In this document: in pieces, positions 55,934 through 63,739 of the stretch
Position numbering within the stretch: the stretch's first letter is position 1
Layout: each line of letters begins with the position of its first letter
Assembly: GCF_020400825.1 (NCBI RefSeq)
Contig: NZ_JAINVH010000007.1
Span: 124,001 to 188,000, forward strand
Source: Streptomyces sp. HPF1205
Lineage (GTDB): Bacteria > Actinomycetota > Actinomycetes > Streptomycetales > Streptomycetaceae
DNA: 64,000 nt
Direction of reading: 5' to 3'
The notes under the pieces: generated by a model
What the model was told of the DNA's origin: nothing
The model's database searches: none
Seen by the model: only the letters and a program-made list of their open reading frames with translations
Program-made: the position numbers and the translations under genes

Positions 55934-57052
55934 ATGAAGACCATCCGTGGGCGTGCCGTGGGCGCGCTCGTCCTCGCCACCGCGTGCGCCACCGCGCTTG
56001 CCGCCTGTGGCGGCGGCTCCGGTTCGGGCTCCGGCTCGCCCGACGGCTCGCACGGCGGCTCGGGGAAGGGCGCCGGATCCAAGACGGTCACCCTCGTCAG
56101 CCACGACTCCTTCGCCGCGTCCAAGTCCGTGCTCGCCGAGTTCACCAAGGAGACCGGTTACACGGTCAAGGTGCTGCGCGGCGGCGACGCGGGCGCCGCC
56201 GTCAACCAGGCGATCCTCACCAAGGACCACCCCCGGGGCGACGTCTTCTTCGGCGTGGACAACACCCTGCTCTCCCGCGCCCTGGACAACGGCCTGTTCG
56301 ACTCCTACACCGCCAAGGACCTGGACCGGATCCCCGCCGACGTCCAACTGGACGCGGCCGGGCACCGCGTCACCCCGATCGACTCCGGCGACGTGTGCGT
56401 CAACTACGACCGCGCCTACTTCACCGCCCACCACCTCGCCCCGCCGCAGACCTTCGCCGACCTCGTCAAGCCGCAGTACAAGAACCTGCTGGTCACCGAG
56501 AACGTCGCGACCTCCTCGCCGGGCCTCGCCTTCATGCTCGGCACCGAGGCCGCCTACGGCGACGGCTGGCAGTCGTACTGGAAGCAGCTCAAGAAGAACG
56601 GTGTCGAGGTCGTCGACGGCTGGGAGCAGGCCTACGACAACCGCTTCTCCGGCTCCGCCACCGGCAAGAAGGCCAAGGGCGACCGCCCGCTCGTCGTCTC
56701 CTACGCGTCGAGCCCGCCCGCCGAAGTGGTCGGCGTGACGCCGGAGCCCGCCGAGTCCCCCGTGGGTGTGTCCACCGGAACCTGCTTCCGCCAGATCGAG
56801 TTCGCCGGGCTGCTGCACGGCGCGAAGAATCCGGCCGGCGGCAAGGCACTGATCGACTTCATGATCGGCAAGGCCTTCCAGGAGGACATGCCGCTGCAGA
56901 TGTACGTCGACCCCGTCCGCCGGGGCGCCGTCGAGCCGCCGGTCTTCGTCAAGTACGGCGCCCGTGTCGCCCACCCTGAGACGGTCGCGCCCGCCACCAT
57001 CGCCGCCGAGCGGGACGGCTGGGTCAAGGCATGGACCTCGATCGTCCTGTAG
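55934..57052 (+). CDS. thiB: thiamine ABC transporter substrate-binding lipoprotein
   Basis: A 372-residue binding protein. Lipoprotein signal with lipobox LAAC, Cys25 being lipidated; a Gly/Ser-rich linker follows (26-50). The mature part (TVTLVSHDSFAASKSVLAEF, SPGLAFMLGTEAAYGDGWQ) matches ThiB-type binders. The TPP riboswitch directly upstream fixes the substrate class as thiamine or its phosphates. It overlaps thiP by 22 bp. Confidence 0.95.
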   Translation: MKTIRGRAVGALVLATACATALAACGGGSGSGSGSPDGSHGGSGKGAGSKTVTLVSHDSFAASKSVLAEFTKETGYTVKVLRGGDAGAAVNQAILTKDHPRGDVFFGVDNTLLSRALDNGLFDSYTAKDLDRIPADVQLDAAGHRVTPIDSGDVCVNYDRAYFTAHHLAPPQTFADLVKPQYKNLLVTENVATSSPGLAFMLGTEAAYGDGWQSYWKQLKKNGVEVVDGWEQAYDNRFSGSATGKKAKGDRPLVVSYASSPPAEVVGVTPEPAESPVGVSTGTCFRQIEFAGLLHGAKNPAGGKALIDFMIGKAFQEDMPLQMYVDPVRRGAVEPPVFVKYGARVAHPETVAPATIAAERDGWVKAWTSIVL

Positions 57053-58797
57053 CCGAGAAGGGCGCCGAGAGCGGTGCCGAGGGCCGCGCCGGCAGCCGCG
57101 CCGATCGCCTCCGCAGCCGTGCGGCCGCGGCACGCGGCAGCGCGACGCGCCTGGCCCTCATGGCGCTCCCGCTCGCCTTCTTCGCGGTGTTCTTCGCCTA
57201 TCCCGTCGCCTCGATCGTCGGCCGCGGGCTGCGGGAGGGCGGCACCTGGCACCTCGGCCGCACAGGCGACGTGCTGGGCGACCCCTCGATACGGCACGTG
57301 CTGTGGTTCACCTGCTGGCAGGCGGCCGCTTCCACCGCGCTGACGCTGGCCGTCGCACTGCCCGGCGCCTATGTCTTCGCCCGGCTGGCCTTCCCCGGCA
57401 AGCGGCTGCTGCGGGCGCTGGTCACCGTGCCCTTCGTGCTGCCGACCGTGGTCGCGGGCGCGGCGTTCCTGGCCCTGCTCGGCCGGGACGGCCTGGCCGA
57501 CAGACTGTTCGGCGTGCGGCTGGACACCAGCGTGTGGGCCATCCTGATCGCGCACGTCTTCTTCAACTACGCCGTGGTGGTACGGACCGTTGGCGGCCTG
57601 TGGGCGCAGCTCGACCCCCGGCAGGAGGAGGCGGCGCGGATGCTGGGCGCGAGCCGGCTGCGGGCCTGGCGGCAGGTGACGCTCCCCGCGCTCGGCCCGT
57701 CCGTGGCCGCCGCCGCGCTCATGGTGTTCCTGTTCACCTTCACCTCCTTCGGTGTCGTGCAGATCCTCGGCGGCCCCACGTACTCCACCCTCGAAGTCGA
57801 GATCTACCGGGAGACCGCCGAACTCCTCGACCTGCGGACCGCCGCCGTCCTGACCCTGGTCCAACTCGCCGCCGTGGGCGCGATCCTGGCGGTGCACGCC
57901 CGGACGGTACGGCGCGCGGAGTCCGCGCTGCGGCTGGTGGACGCCGCCGGCACCGCGCACCGGCCGCGCGGCGGGGAGAAGACCCTGCTCGGGGCGGTCC
58001 TGGCGAGCGTCGCCCTGCTGATCCTGCTGCCGCTGGGCGTGCTCGCCGCCCGCTCCCTCGACCCGCCCGGCGGCTACGGCCTGACGTACTACCGCGCCCT
58101 GGCCTCCACCGACTCCACCAGCGGCACCTTCCTGGTCCCGCCGCTGGAGACCGTCTGGAACTCGCTGCGGTACGCCGTCGCCGCCACGGTCATCGCGCTC
58201 GCCGTCGGCGGCCTGGCGGCGGCTGCCCTCGTCCGCCGGGCCGGCCGCCTGCTGCGCGCCTTCGACGCCCTGCTGATGCTGCCGCTGGGCACCTCGGCCG
58301 TCACCGTGGGCTTCGGGTTCCTCATCACGCTCGACAAGCCGCCGCTCGACCTGCGCGACTCCTGGCTGCTGGTGCCGCTCGCCCAGGCGCTGGTGGGCGT
58401 GCCGTTCGTCGTACGCGTCATGCTGCCGGTGCTGCGGGCCGTCGACCACCGGCTGCGGGAGGCCGCCGCGGTGCTCGGCGCCTCACCGGTGCGGGTCCGG
58501 CGGGAGATCGAGCTGCCCTTCGTCGCGAGGGCGCTGGGGATCGCCGCCGGGTTCGCGTTCGCGGTCTCGCTCGGCGAGTTCGGGGCGACCGTGTTCATCG
58601 CGCGGTCCGACAGCCCCACCCTCCCGGTGGCCGTCGCCCGCCTGCTGAGCCGGGCCGGCGACCTCGACTACGGCCAGGCCATGGCGCTCAGCACCATTTT
58701 GATGCTGGTCTGCGCCGCCTCGCTCCTCGTGCTCGAAACGTCCTGGCTGCGCCGGGCCGACCCCCGGCGATCCGCCGATCCCGCGGGAGGTTTCTGA
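57031..58797 (+). CDS. thiP: thiamine ABC transporter permease (fused double domain)
   Basis: A 588-residue membrane protein with two permease domains in one chain, about 12 helices, starting LALMALPLAFFAVFFAYPVA. EAA loops for ATPase contact: EEAARMLGASRLRAWRQVTL and REAAAVLGASPVRVRREIEL. ATG 57031 lies inside thiB, so translation is coupled. Confidence 0.94.
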   Translation: MDLDRPVAEKGAESGAEGRAGSRADRLRSRAAAARGSATRLALMALPLAFFAVFFAYPVASIVGRGLREGGTWHLGRTGDVLGDPSIRHVLWFTCWQAAASTALTLAVALPGAYVFARLAFPGKRLLRALVTVPFVLPTVVAGAAFLALLGRDGLADRLFGVRLDTSVWAILIAHVFFNYAVVVRTVGGLWAQLDPRQEEAARMLGASRLRAWRQVTLPALGPSVAAAALMVFLFTFTSFGVVQILGGPTYSTLEVEIYRETAELLDLRTAAVLTLVQLAAVGAILAVHARTVRRAESALRLVDAAGTAHRPRGGEKTLLGAVLASVALLILLPLGVLAARSLDPPGGYGLTYYRALASTDSTSGTFLVPPLETVWNSLRYAVAATVIALAVGGLAAAALVRRAGRLLRAFDALLMLPLGTSAVTVGFGFLITLDKPPLDLRDSWLLVPLAQALVGVPFVVRVMLPVLRAVDHRLREAAAVLGASPVRVRREIELPFVARALGIAAGFAFAVSLGEFGATVFIARSDSPTLPVAVARLLSRAGDLDYGQAMALSTILMLVCAASLLVLETSWLRRADPRRSADPAGGF

Positions 58798-58800
58798 ACG

Positions 58801-59841
58801 ATGGGCGAGCCACTGCTGCGGCTGGAGGCCGCCACCGTACGGTTCGGTGGGCGGACCGCGCTGGACGCCGTGGACCTGGAGGTCGCCGAGCACGAGATCG
58901 TGTGCGTGCTCGGGCCCAGCGGCGGCGGCAAGTCGACGGCGCTGCGCGCGGTGGCCGGGCTGCAGCCGCTCGACGGTGGCCGGGTGCTGCTGGACGGCGC
59001 GGACCAGGCGGGCGTCCCGGCGCACCGGAGGGGCGTCGGGCTGATGTTCCAGGACCACCAGCTCTTCCCGCAGCGGGACGTCGGCGGCAACGTCGCCTTC
59101 GGACCGCGCATGCACAAGGTGCCCAGGGAGCGCAGGGAACGGGCGGTGGCCGAACTCCTCGACCTCGTCGGCCTGCCCGGCGCTCAGCGGCGGGCGGTCG
59201 CCACGCTGTCGGGCGGCGAGCAGCAACGGGTCGCCCTCGCGCGGGCGCTGGCCCCCGAGCCGCGTCTGCTCATGCTCGACGAGCCGCTCGGCCAGCTCGA
59301 CCGGTCGCTGCGGGAACGGCTCGTCGTCGAACTGCGCCGCCTGTTCGGGCAGTTGGGTACGACGGTCCTGGCCGTCACGCACGATCAGGGCGAGGCGTTC
59401 GCCCTCGCGGACCGGGTGGTCGTCATGCGGGACGGACGCGTGGCCCAGACCGGCACGCCGCTGGAGGTCTGGCAGCGGCCCGCCTCGGAGTTCGTCGCCC
59501 GCTTCCTCGGCTTCGACAACATCACCGGGGCGACCGTCAGCGCAGGGACGGCGGCGACCGACTGGGGCACGGTGGGCGTCGCCGACGGCACCCCGGACGG
59601 GCCGTGCCTGCTGCTCGTACGGCCGACCGGCGTGCTGCTCGGGCCGCCCGGGGACGGACTGCGCTGCGAGGTCACCGGCCGCACGTTCCGCGGCGGTCAC
59701 GTGGCCGTCCTCCTGCGGCCCGAGCGCGGGCCCGCCCTCGAAGCGGAATGCGGCCTGCGCGACGCCCCGGCGGAGGGCTCCTCGGTCGGCGTGACCTTCG
59801 CCCCGCAGGACGTCGTCGTCCTCCCGGCGCCCGGCCGCTGA
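58801..59841 (+). CDS. thiQ: thiamine ABC transporter ATPase
   Basis: A 346-residue ATPase: Walker A GPSGGGKST, Q-loop LMFQDHQLFPQRDVGGNVAF, signature LSGGEQQRVALARAL, Walker B LLMLDEPLGQLD, H-loop AVTHDQGEAFAL. A C-terminal TOBE-like domain (~240-346) makes it longer than E. coli ThiQ. Three bases after the thiP stop. Confidence 0.94.
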   Translation: MGEPLLRLEAATVRFGGRTALDAVDLEVAEHEIVCVLGPSGGGKSTALRAVAGLQPLDGGRVLLDGADQAGVPAHRRGVGLMFQDHQLFPQRDVGGNVAFGPRMHKVPRERRERAVAELLDLVGLPGAQRRAVATLSGGEQQRVALARALAPEPRLLMLDEPLGQLDRSLRERLVVELRRLFGQLGTTVLAVTHDQGEAFALADRVVVMRDGRVAQTGTPLEVWQRPASEFVARFLGFDNITGATVSAGTAATDWGTVGVADGTPDGPCLLLVRPTGVLLGPPGDGLRCEVTGRTFRGGHVAVLLRPERGPALEAECGLRDAPAEGSSVGVTFAPQDVVVLPAPGR

Positions 59842-59962
59842 GCACCCTGCCGCTGAGCGCCTGAGCGCCGGGTCACCGAGCGCCGGGCGCGGAACGCGAG
59901 GCCGCGAACCGGCGGCGGCCCGGCGGCGTCCGCACCCCCCGCCCCGGCCGGGCCCGACTGCC

Positions 59963-61075
59963 TTACCGTGGCGTCGGCAGCGTGGCCAGCGCGGCGACCA
60001 GGAGTGCGACCGGGGCGAAGGCGAGCAGCAGCACGGCCGCGCGCAGGGCCACCGCCGTGCGCACGAGCGACGAGGGGCCGCCGAGTTCGCGAAGCAGTGT
60101 GGTCGTCGGGGTGCGGGCGTGGGCCGACGCGTGGAACGCGAGGCCGGTGGTGGCCAGGACGCACATGACGATGAGGCAGACGGCGAAGGCGCTGACGGGA
60201 CCCACCGCGTGGTGGACGTCGTAGGCGGACACGGCGACGGCGGCCGTGGCGGCGAGAAGGCCCAGCGGGCGGCCGATGAGCGGAGCCTCGGACTGGAGGG
60301 CGCGACCGGCCAGGAGGCGGGCGGCACCGGGGCGGTGGAAGGCGAGGACGCGGCCGCAGAAGTGCGCCACGCCCGGCCCCGCGAGCATCACGCCGGCCGT
60401 GGTGACCGCCCAGCCGCAGACCGCCATCGGCGGGATGACCCCGAACCCGCTGGGCAACGGCACCTCGTGGCCTGCGGGCGCGGTGATCTGGACGGCCAGT
60501 CCCACCGCGGTCAGCGCGACCCCCCACGGCAGCGTGCCGGCCGCGCCGCCCTCCCGCTCGGGCGGGGGCCGCAGGGCCGCCGCCCCGGTCGCAGCCGCCG
60601 CGACGGGTACGAGGGCCAGCAGCGTGGCCGCCCCGGCCAGCGGCAGCGGTTTGCCGGGCGCGAGCACCCCCGATTCCACGCCTCCGAGGGGCTCGCCCGT
60701 CACGTCGCCCCGCATCTGCAGGAAGGCCGCCAGGGCCAGCAGCGAACCGAAGGCGCTCACCACCGCCGTGTTCACCGCGGAGAGCACCACCACCCCGGTC
60801 CGCCCCAGGCCGACGGCCGCCAGCCCGGTGCGCGGCCACCCCTCGGGCTGCGCCCGCCCCACCGCGGAGGCCAGTTGCACGGTCGCCACCACCGGCAGCA
60901 GACACCACGCTAGCCGGACCAGGGCGTCGTAGGCGCCTTGCTGCGGATGCGCCAGCGCCCAGCCCAGCGCGGACAGCAGCAGCAGGCCCGTACCGGCCGA
61001 GGCGGCCGCCACCAGCGCCCACCGGCCCAGCACCGCGGCGCCAGAGCCGCGCAGTACCCGCAGACCCAGCGTCAT
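59963..61075 (-). CDS. ABC transporter permease-like membrane protein
   Basis: A 370-residue protein with roughly eight to ten hydrophobic segments (e.g. WALVAAASAGTGLLLLSALG, PVSAFAVCLIVMCVLATTGL, AAVLLLAFAPVALLVAALAT) and no soluble domain. Its start overlaps the stop of the upstream ATPase gene (ATGA), so it forms an ABC system with it, probably an exporter of the FtsX/MacB-like type. The substrate is unknown. Ends in TAA. Convergent with thiQ. Confidence 0.82.
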   Translation of the reverse strand: MTLGLRVLRGSGAAVLGRWALVAAASAGTGLLLLSALGWALAHPQQGAYDALVRLAWCLLPVVATVQLASAVGRAQPEGWPRTGLAAVGLGRTGVVVLSAVNTAVVSAFGSLLALAAFLQMRGDVTGEPLGGVESGVLAPGKPLPLAGAATLLALVPVAAAATGAAALRPPPEREGGAAGTLPWGVALTAVGLAVQITAPAGHEVPLPSGFGVIPPMAVCGWAVTTAGVMLAGPGVAHFCGRVLAFHRPGAARLLAGRALQSEAPLIGRPLGLLAATAAVAVSAYDVHHAVGPVSAFAVCLIVMCVLATTGLAFHASAHARTPTTTLLRELGGPSSLVRTAVALRAAVLLLAFAPVALLVAALATLPTPR

Positions 61076-61800
61076 ACCGAGGCCGGCCAGGGGTTCGCGG
61101 TGCCGTCGGCCTGCGCGGGCATGGGCGCGCCGGGACGCCCGTCGATCAGCGCCATCGTACGGTCGGCGTGCGCGGCGATCTCCGGGTCGCTGGTGGCGAG
61201 GACCACGGTGATGCCGTGCGAGCGGGCCGCGCTGGCAAGGGTGCGCAGGACGTGGGCGCGGTCGGCGCGGTGCAGCGGAGCGGTCGGCTCGTCGGCGAAC
61301 ACCACCGACGGCTTGCCGACCAGCGACCTGGCCACCGCCACCCGCTGGCGCTGCGCCTGCAGGAGGTCGGCCGGCCGCTTGCGGGCCACCGAGCCGATGT
61401 CCAGCCGCTCCAGCCACTCCCGGGCGGCCGCGCGGGCGGCCCGGGAGCCTTCCCCCCGCATCATCAGCGGCAGCGCCGCGTTCTCCCACACGGTCAGCTC
61501 CGGCACGAGCTGCGCGCCGCTGCCGATCCAGCCGAACCGCTCCCTGCGCAACTGCTCACGGGCCGGCCCCGGCAGCGTGTGGACGGGCACGCTGTTGAAC
61601 CAGACCTCGCCGCCGTCGGGTACGACCTGCCCCGACAGGCACCGCAGCAGCGTGGACTTGCCGGCGCCGCGCGGTCCCAGGACCGCGAGGATCTCGCCGC
61701 CGCGCACATTGACCGAGACACCGAGCAGCGCGGGCGAACCCCGGTAGGAGTGGCGCAGGGCGCGGGCCCAGAGCACGTCGTTGTCGGGCGGGGCCACCAT
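61072..61800 (-). CDS. ABC transporter ATPase with degenerate signature motif
   Basis: A 242-residue ATPase (LolD/MacB-like). Walker A GPRGAGKST, Walker B VVFADEPTAPL. The signature expected as LSGGQ reads LLQAQ (PADLLQAQRQRVAVARSL), so ATP sandwiching may be altered. The D-loop has PLHRAD rather than SALD. ATG 61800 has GGAGG nine bases upstream. Confidence 0.88.
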   Translation of the reverse strand: MVAPPDNDVLWARALRHSYRGSPALLGVSVNVRGGEILAVLGPRGAGKSTLLRCLSGQVVPDGGEVWFNSVPVHTLPGPAREQLRRERFGWIGSGAQLVPELTVWENAALPLMMRGEGSRAARAAAREWLERLDIGSVARKRPADLLQAQRQRVAVARSLVGKPSVVFADEPTAPLHRADRAHVLRTLASAARSHGITVVLATSDPEIAAHADRTMALIDGRPGAPMPAQADGTANPWPASV

Positions 61801-62185
61801 GCCGTCGTACCTCCGCGAGTCGTTCCCCCCGGGTGCGCTGACACTGCGTCAAACGAGCCGGGGAGAGGCCGGTCACTCCCCGGCACCGTAGGCAGGCCGT
61901 CCCGGAGCGCCCGGCAGGCGCGGCGACCGGGGCTGCCGCGTCCTCCGTACGGACGAGGAGCGCGGGCCGGCCCGGACGGCGCGCGGACCCGGACCGTGGA
62001 CCGCGGGCGCACCCGGGGCGCGCGTCAGGGGTGCGGACCGGGAGTCGGCACGGGGTGCGGGCCAGACGCCGGCACAGGGTGCGCACCAGGCGCCGGGATG
62101 CGGCCCGATCGGGGCCGTCAGGGGCCCGCACCCTGGGGCGCGGGGAGAGGCCGGAAACGCCCGGCCGGGAACGGGCCGCGCACGC
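61801..62185. other. gene-free region upstream of trpS
   Basis: 385 bp between the divergent ATPase and the trpS leader. It holds a degenerate 24-bp repeat at 62028-62099. No convincing gene; open frames here are Arg/Gly-rich GC artefacts. Confidence 0.5.
62028..62099. repeat. three degenerate 24-bp tandem repeats
   Basis: Units 62028-62051, 62052-62075 and 62076-62099 share GGGTGCG and a GCCGG-type end, with about 6-9 differences between neighbours. Confidence 0.75.
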
Positions 62186-62191
62186 TAGGAT
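62186..62191 (+). promoter_or_regulatory. putative -10 (TAGGAT) of the trpS leader transcript
   Basis: TAGGAT ends six bases before the ATG of the leader peptide, so the attenuator transcript itself is probably leaderless. Confidence 0.6.
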
Positions 62192-62197
62192 GCGTAC

Positions 62198-62257
62198 ATG
62201 CGTCTATCGCCATGTCTCGGCTGGTGGCGCTCCGATCAGGAGCGGCCACCGATCTGA
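62198..62257 (+). CDS. tryptophan leader peptide of the trpS attenuator
   Basis: ATG 62198 opens a 19-codon frame ending at TGA 62255-62257: MRLSPCLGWWRSDQERPPI. Codons 9-10 are adjacent TGG TGG (62222-62227), very unlikely by chance so close to a synthetase for Trp. They sit on the left arm of a hairpin whose alternatives control a terminator, the classic layout of ribosome-mediated attenuation. Confidence 0.88.
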   Translation: MRLSPCLGWWRSDQERPPI

Positions 62258-62290
62258 CATGCGCAGGGCCGTTCGGAAGGACGGCCCTTT
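62223..62290 (+). promoter_or_regulatory. trpS transcription attenuator (pause stem, antiterminator, terminator)
   Basis: Stem 1:2 is GGTGGC-GCTCC (62223-62233) with GGAGC-G-GCCACC (62239-62250). The 3:4 terminator is AGGGCCGT (62265-62272) with ACGGCCCT (62281-62288), then TTCCTTT. The 2:3 antiterminator pairs 62240-62247 with 62267-62274 (eight pairs, one G-U). A ribosome stalled at the Trp codons would block 1:2 and favour 2:3, allowing read-through into trpS. Confidence 0.87.
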
Positions 62291-62355
62291 CCTTTCCCTG
62301 GGACCTGGGGTCGCACCCTCCCGACGGCGACACGCCGACCCCCCCAGGAGACCTG

Positions 62356-63456
62356 ATGAACACCGCAGTCCCGACCACCCCGACCGCCTCCGCGCCCACC
62401 GACGCGATCGACCTCTCCGTCGCGCGGGCACGCAGCACGGTGCTGGAGGACCGGATCCGCGAGGATCCCGGCCGATTCCGCGTGCTCACCGGCGACCGGC
62501 CCACCGGGCGCCTGCACCTCGGCCACTACTTCGGCACCCTCCACAACCGGGTACGCCTGCAGAACCTCGGCGTGGAGATGTTCGTCCTCATCGCCGACTA
62601 CCAGGTCCTGACCGACCGCGACGTGGCGGACAACCTGTCCGGAATCGTCGAGGAACTCGTCCTGGACTACCTGGCCGTCGGCATCGACCCGGAACGCAGC
62701 ACGATCCTCACCCACAGCGCCGTCCCCGCGCTCAACCAGTTGCTGCTGCCTTTCCTCAGCCTGGTGTCCGTCGCCGAACTGGAGCGCAATCCCACGGTCA
62801 AGGACGAGATCGCCCATTCGCGGCAGAGCTCCGTCAGCGGCCTGATGTTCACCTACCCCGTCCACCAGGCCGCCGACATCCTGTTCTGCAAGGCCAACCT
62901 GGTACCGGTCGGTCGCGACCAGCTTCCGCACCTGGAGACCACCCGGACCGTCGCCCGCCGCTTCAACGACCGCTACGGCGCGGGCACCGCCGTGTTCCCC
63001 CAGCCCGACGCCCTGCTGTCGAGCGCTCCGCTGCTGCTCGGCACGGACGGCGGCAAGATGAGCAAGAGCCGGGGCAACGCCATCACCCTCGCCGCCGACG
63101 CCGACGAGACCGCCCGCCTGATCAAGGGGGCCAGGACCGACGCCGAGCGCCGTATCGCCTACGACCCGGCCACCCGCCCCGAGGTCTCCTCCCTCCTCCT
63201 CCTGGCGGCCCTGTGCCAGGGCCGGACCCCCGAGGAGGTCGCCGCCGACATCGGCTCCGCGGGAGCGGCCGCGCTGAAGCGGACCGTGACCGAGGCGGTC
63301 AACGACTACCTGGCCCCGATCCGGGCCCGCCGGCAGGAGTACGCCCAGGACCGCGCCTACCTGCGCCGGATCGTACGCGAGGGCAACGAGCGCGCCACGG
63401 CCATCGCCGAGCGCACCCTCGCCGAGGTGCGCGCCGCCATGAACAGCCTGTTCTGA
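62356..63456 (+). CDS. trpS: tryptophanyl-tRNA synthetase (attenuation-controlled)
   Basis: A 366-residue class I synthetase. TGRLHLGHYFG (near 51) is the HIGH region and GGKMSKSRGN (near 232) the KMSKS loop. ATG 62356 has AGGAG five bases upstream, which rejects the longer frame through the attenuator. The leader with tandem Trp codons suggests induction when charged tRNA-Trp is low. It may match the inducible, indolmycin-resistant TrpRS1 class known in S. coelicolor; resistance cannot be read from this sequence. Confidence 0.95.
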   Translation: MNTAVPTTPTASAPTDAIDLSVARARSTVLEDRIREDPGRFRVLTGDRPTGRLHLGHYFGTLHNRVRLQNLGVEMFVLIADYQVLTDRDVADNLSGIVEELVLDYLAVGIDPERSTILTHSAVPALNQLLLPFLSLVSVAELERNPTVKDEIAHSRQSSVSGLMFTYPVHQAADILFCKANLVPVGRDQLPHLETTRTVARRFNDRYGAGTAVFPQPDALLSSAPLLLGTDGGKMSKSRGNAITLAADADETARLIKGARTDAERRIAYDPATRPEVSSLLLLAALCQGRTPEEVAADIGSAGAAALKRTVTEAVNDYLAPIRARRQEYAQDRAYLRRIVREGNERATAIAERTLAEVRAAMNSLF

Positions 63457-63474
63457 ACGACGGCCTGTTCGATG

Positions 63475-63504
63475 CGGCGGCCCGTTGCGAACGGCGGCCC
63501 GTTC
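63475..63504. repeat. short direct repeat and hairpin after trpS
   Basis: CGGCGGCCCGTT occurs at 63475-63486 and 63492-63503. GAACGG/CCGTTC (63489-63494, 63499-63504) can form a 6-bp hairpin. It is a possible weak trpS terminator. Confidence 0.5.
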
Positions 63505-63739
63505 CCAGGGACGGCCCATGGCGAAGGACGGACCGTCGCGAACGGCGACGCCGGCACCGCCGATCGCCTTCGCCACGGCGTCCGGTCCTGCGGTTAAGCT
63601 GGGAACGTCTCACCCAGTGGACACCGGGCCGCGGCACGGGCTCGCGGACAGCACTGGCGGCACGGGCGCGCGGACACCCCTCGCGGCACCGGCCGGCAGC
63701 ACCGACTCGGACCGACTCGTAGGACCAGGGAGAAGCGCC

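Noticed and set aside
56964..59864. 966-codon frame across thiP and thiQ
   Set aside because: Arg/Gly/Ala-rich alternative frame. The permease and ATPase motifs are intact in other frames.
61168..62355. N-terminal extension of trpS (about 396 codons)
   Set aside because: It runs through the ATPase gene in antisense, the 24-bp repeats and the attenuator. The conserved synthetase sequence and the AGGAG site begin at 62346-62356.
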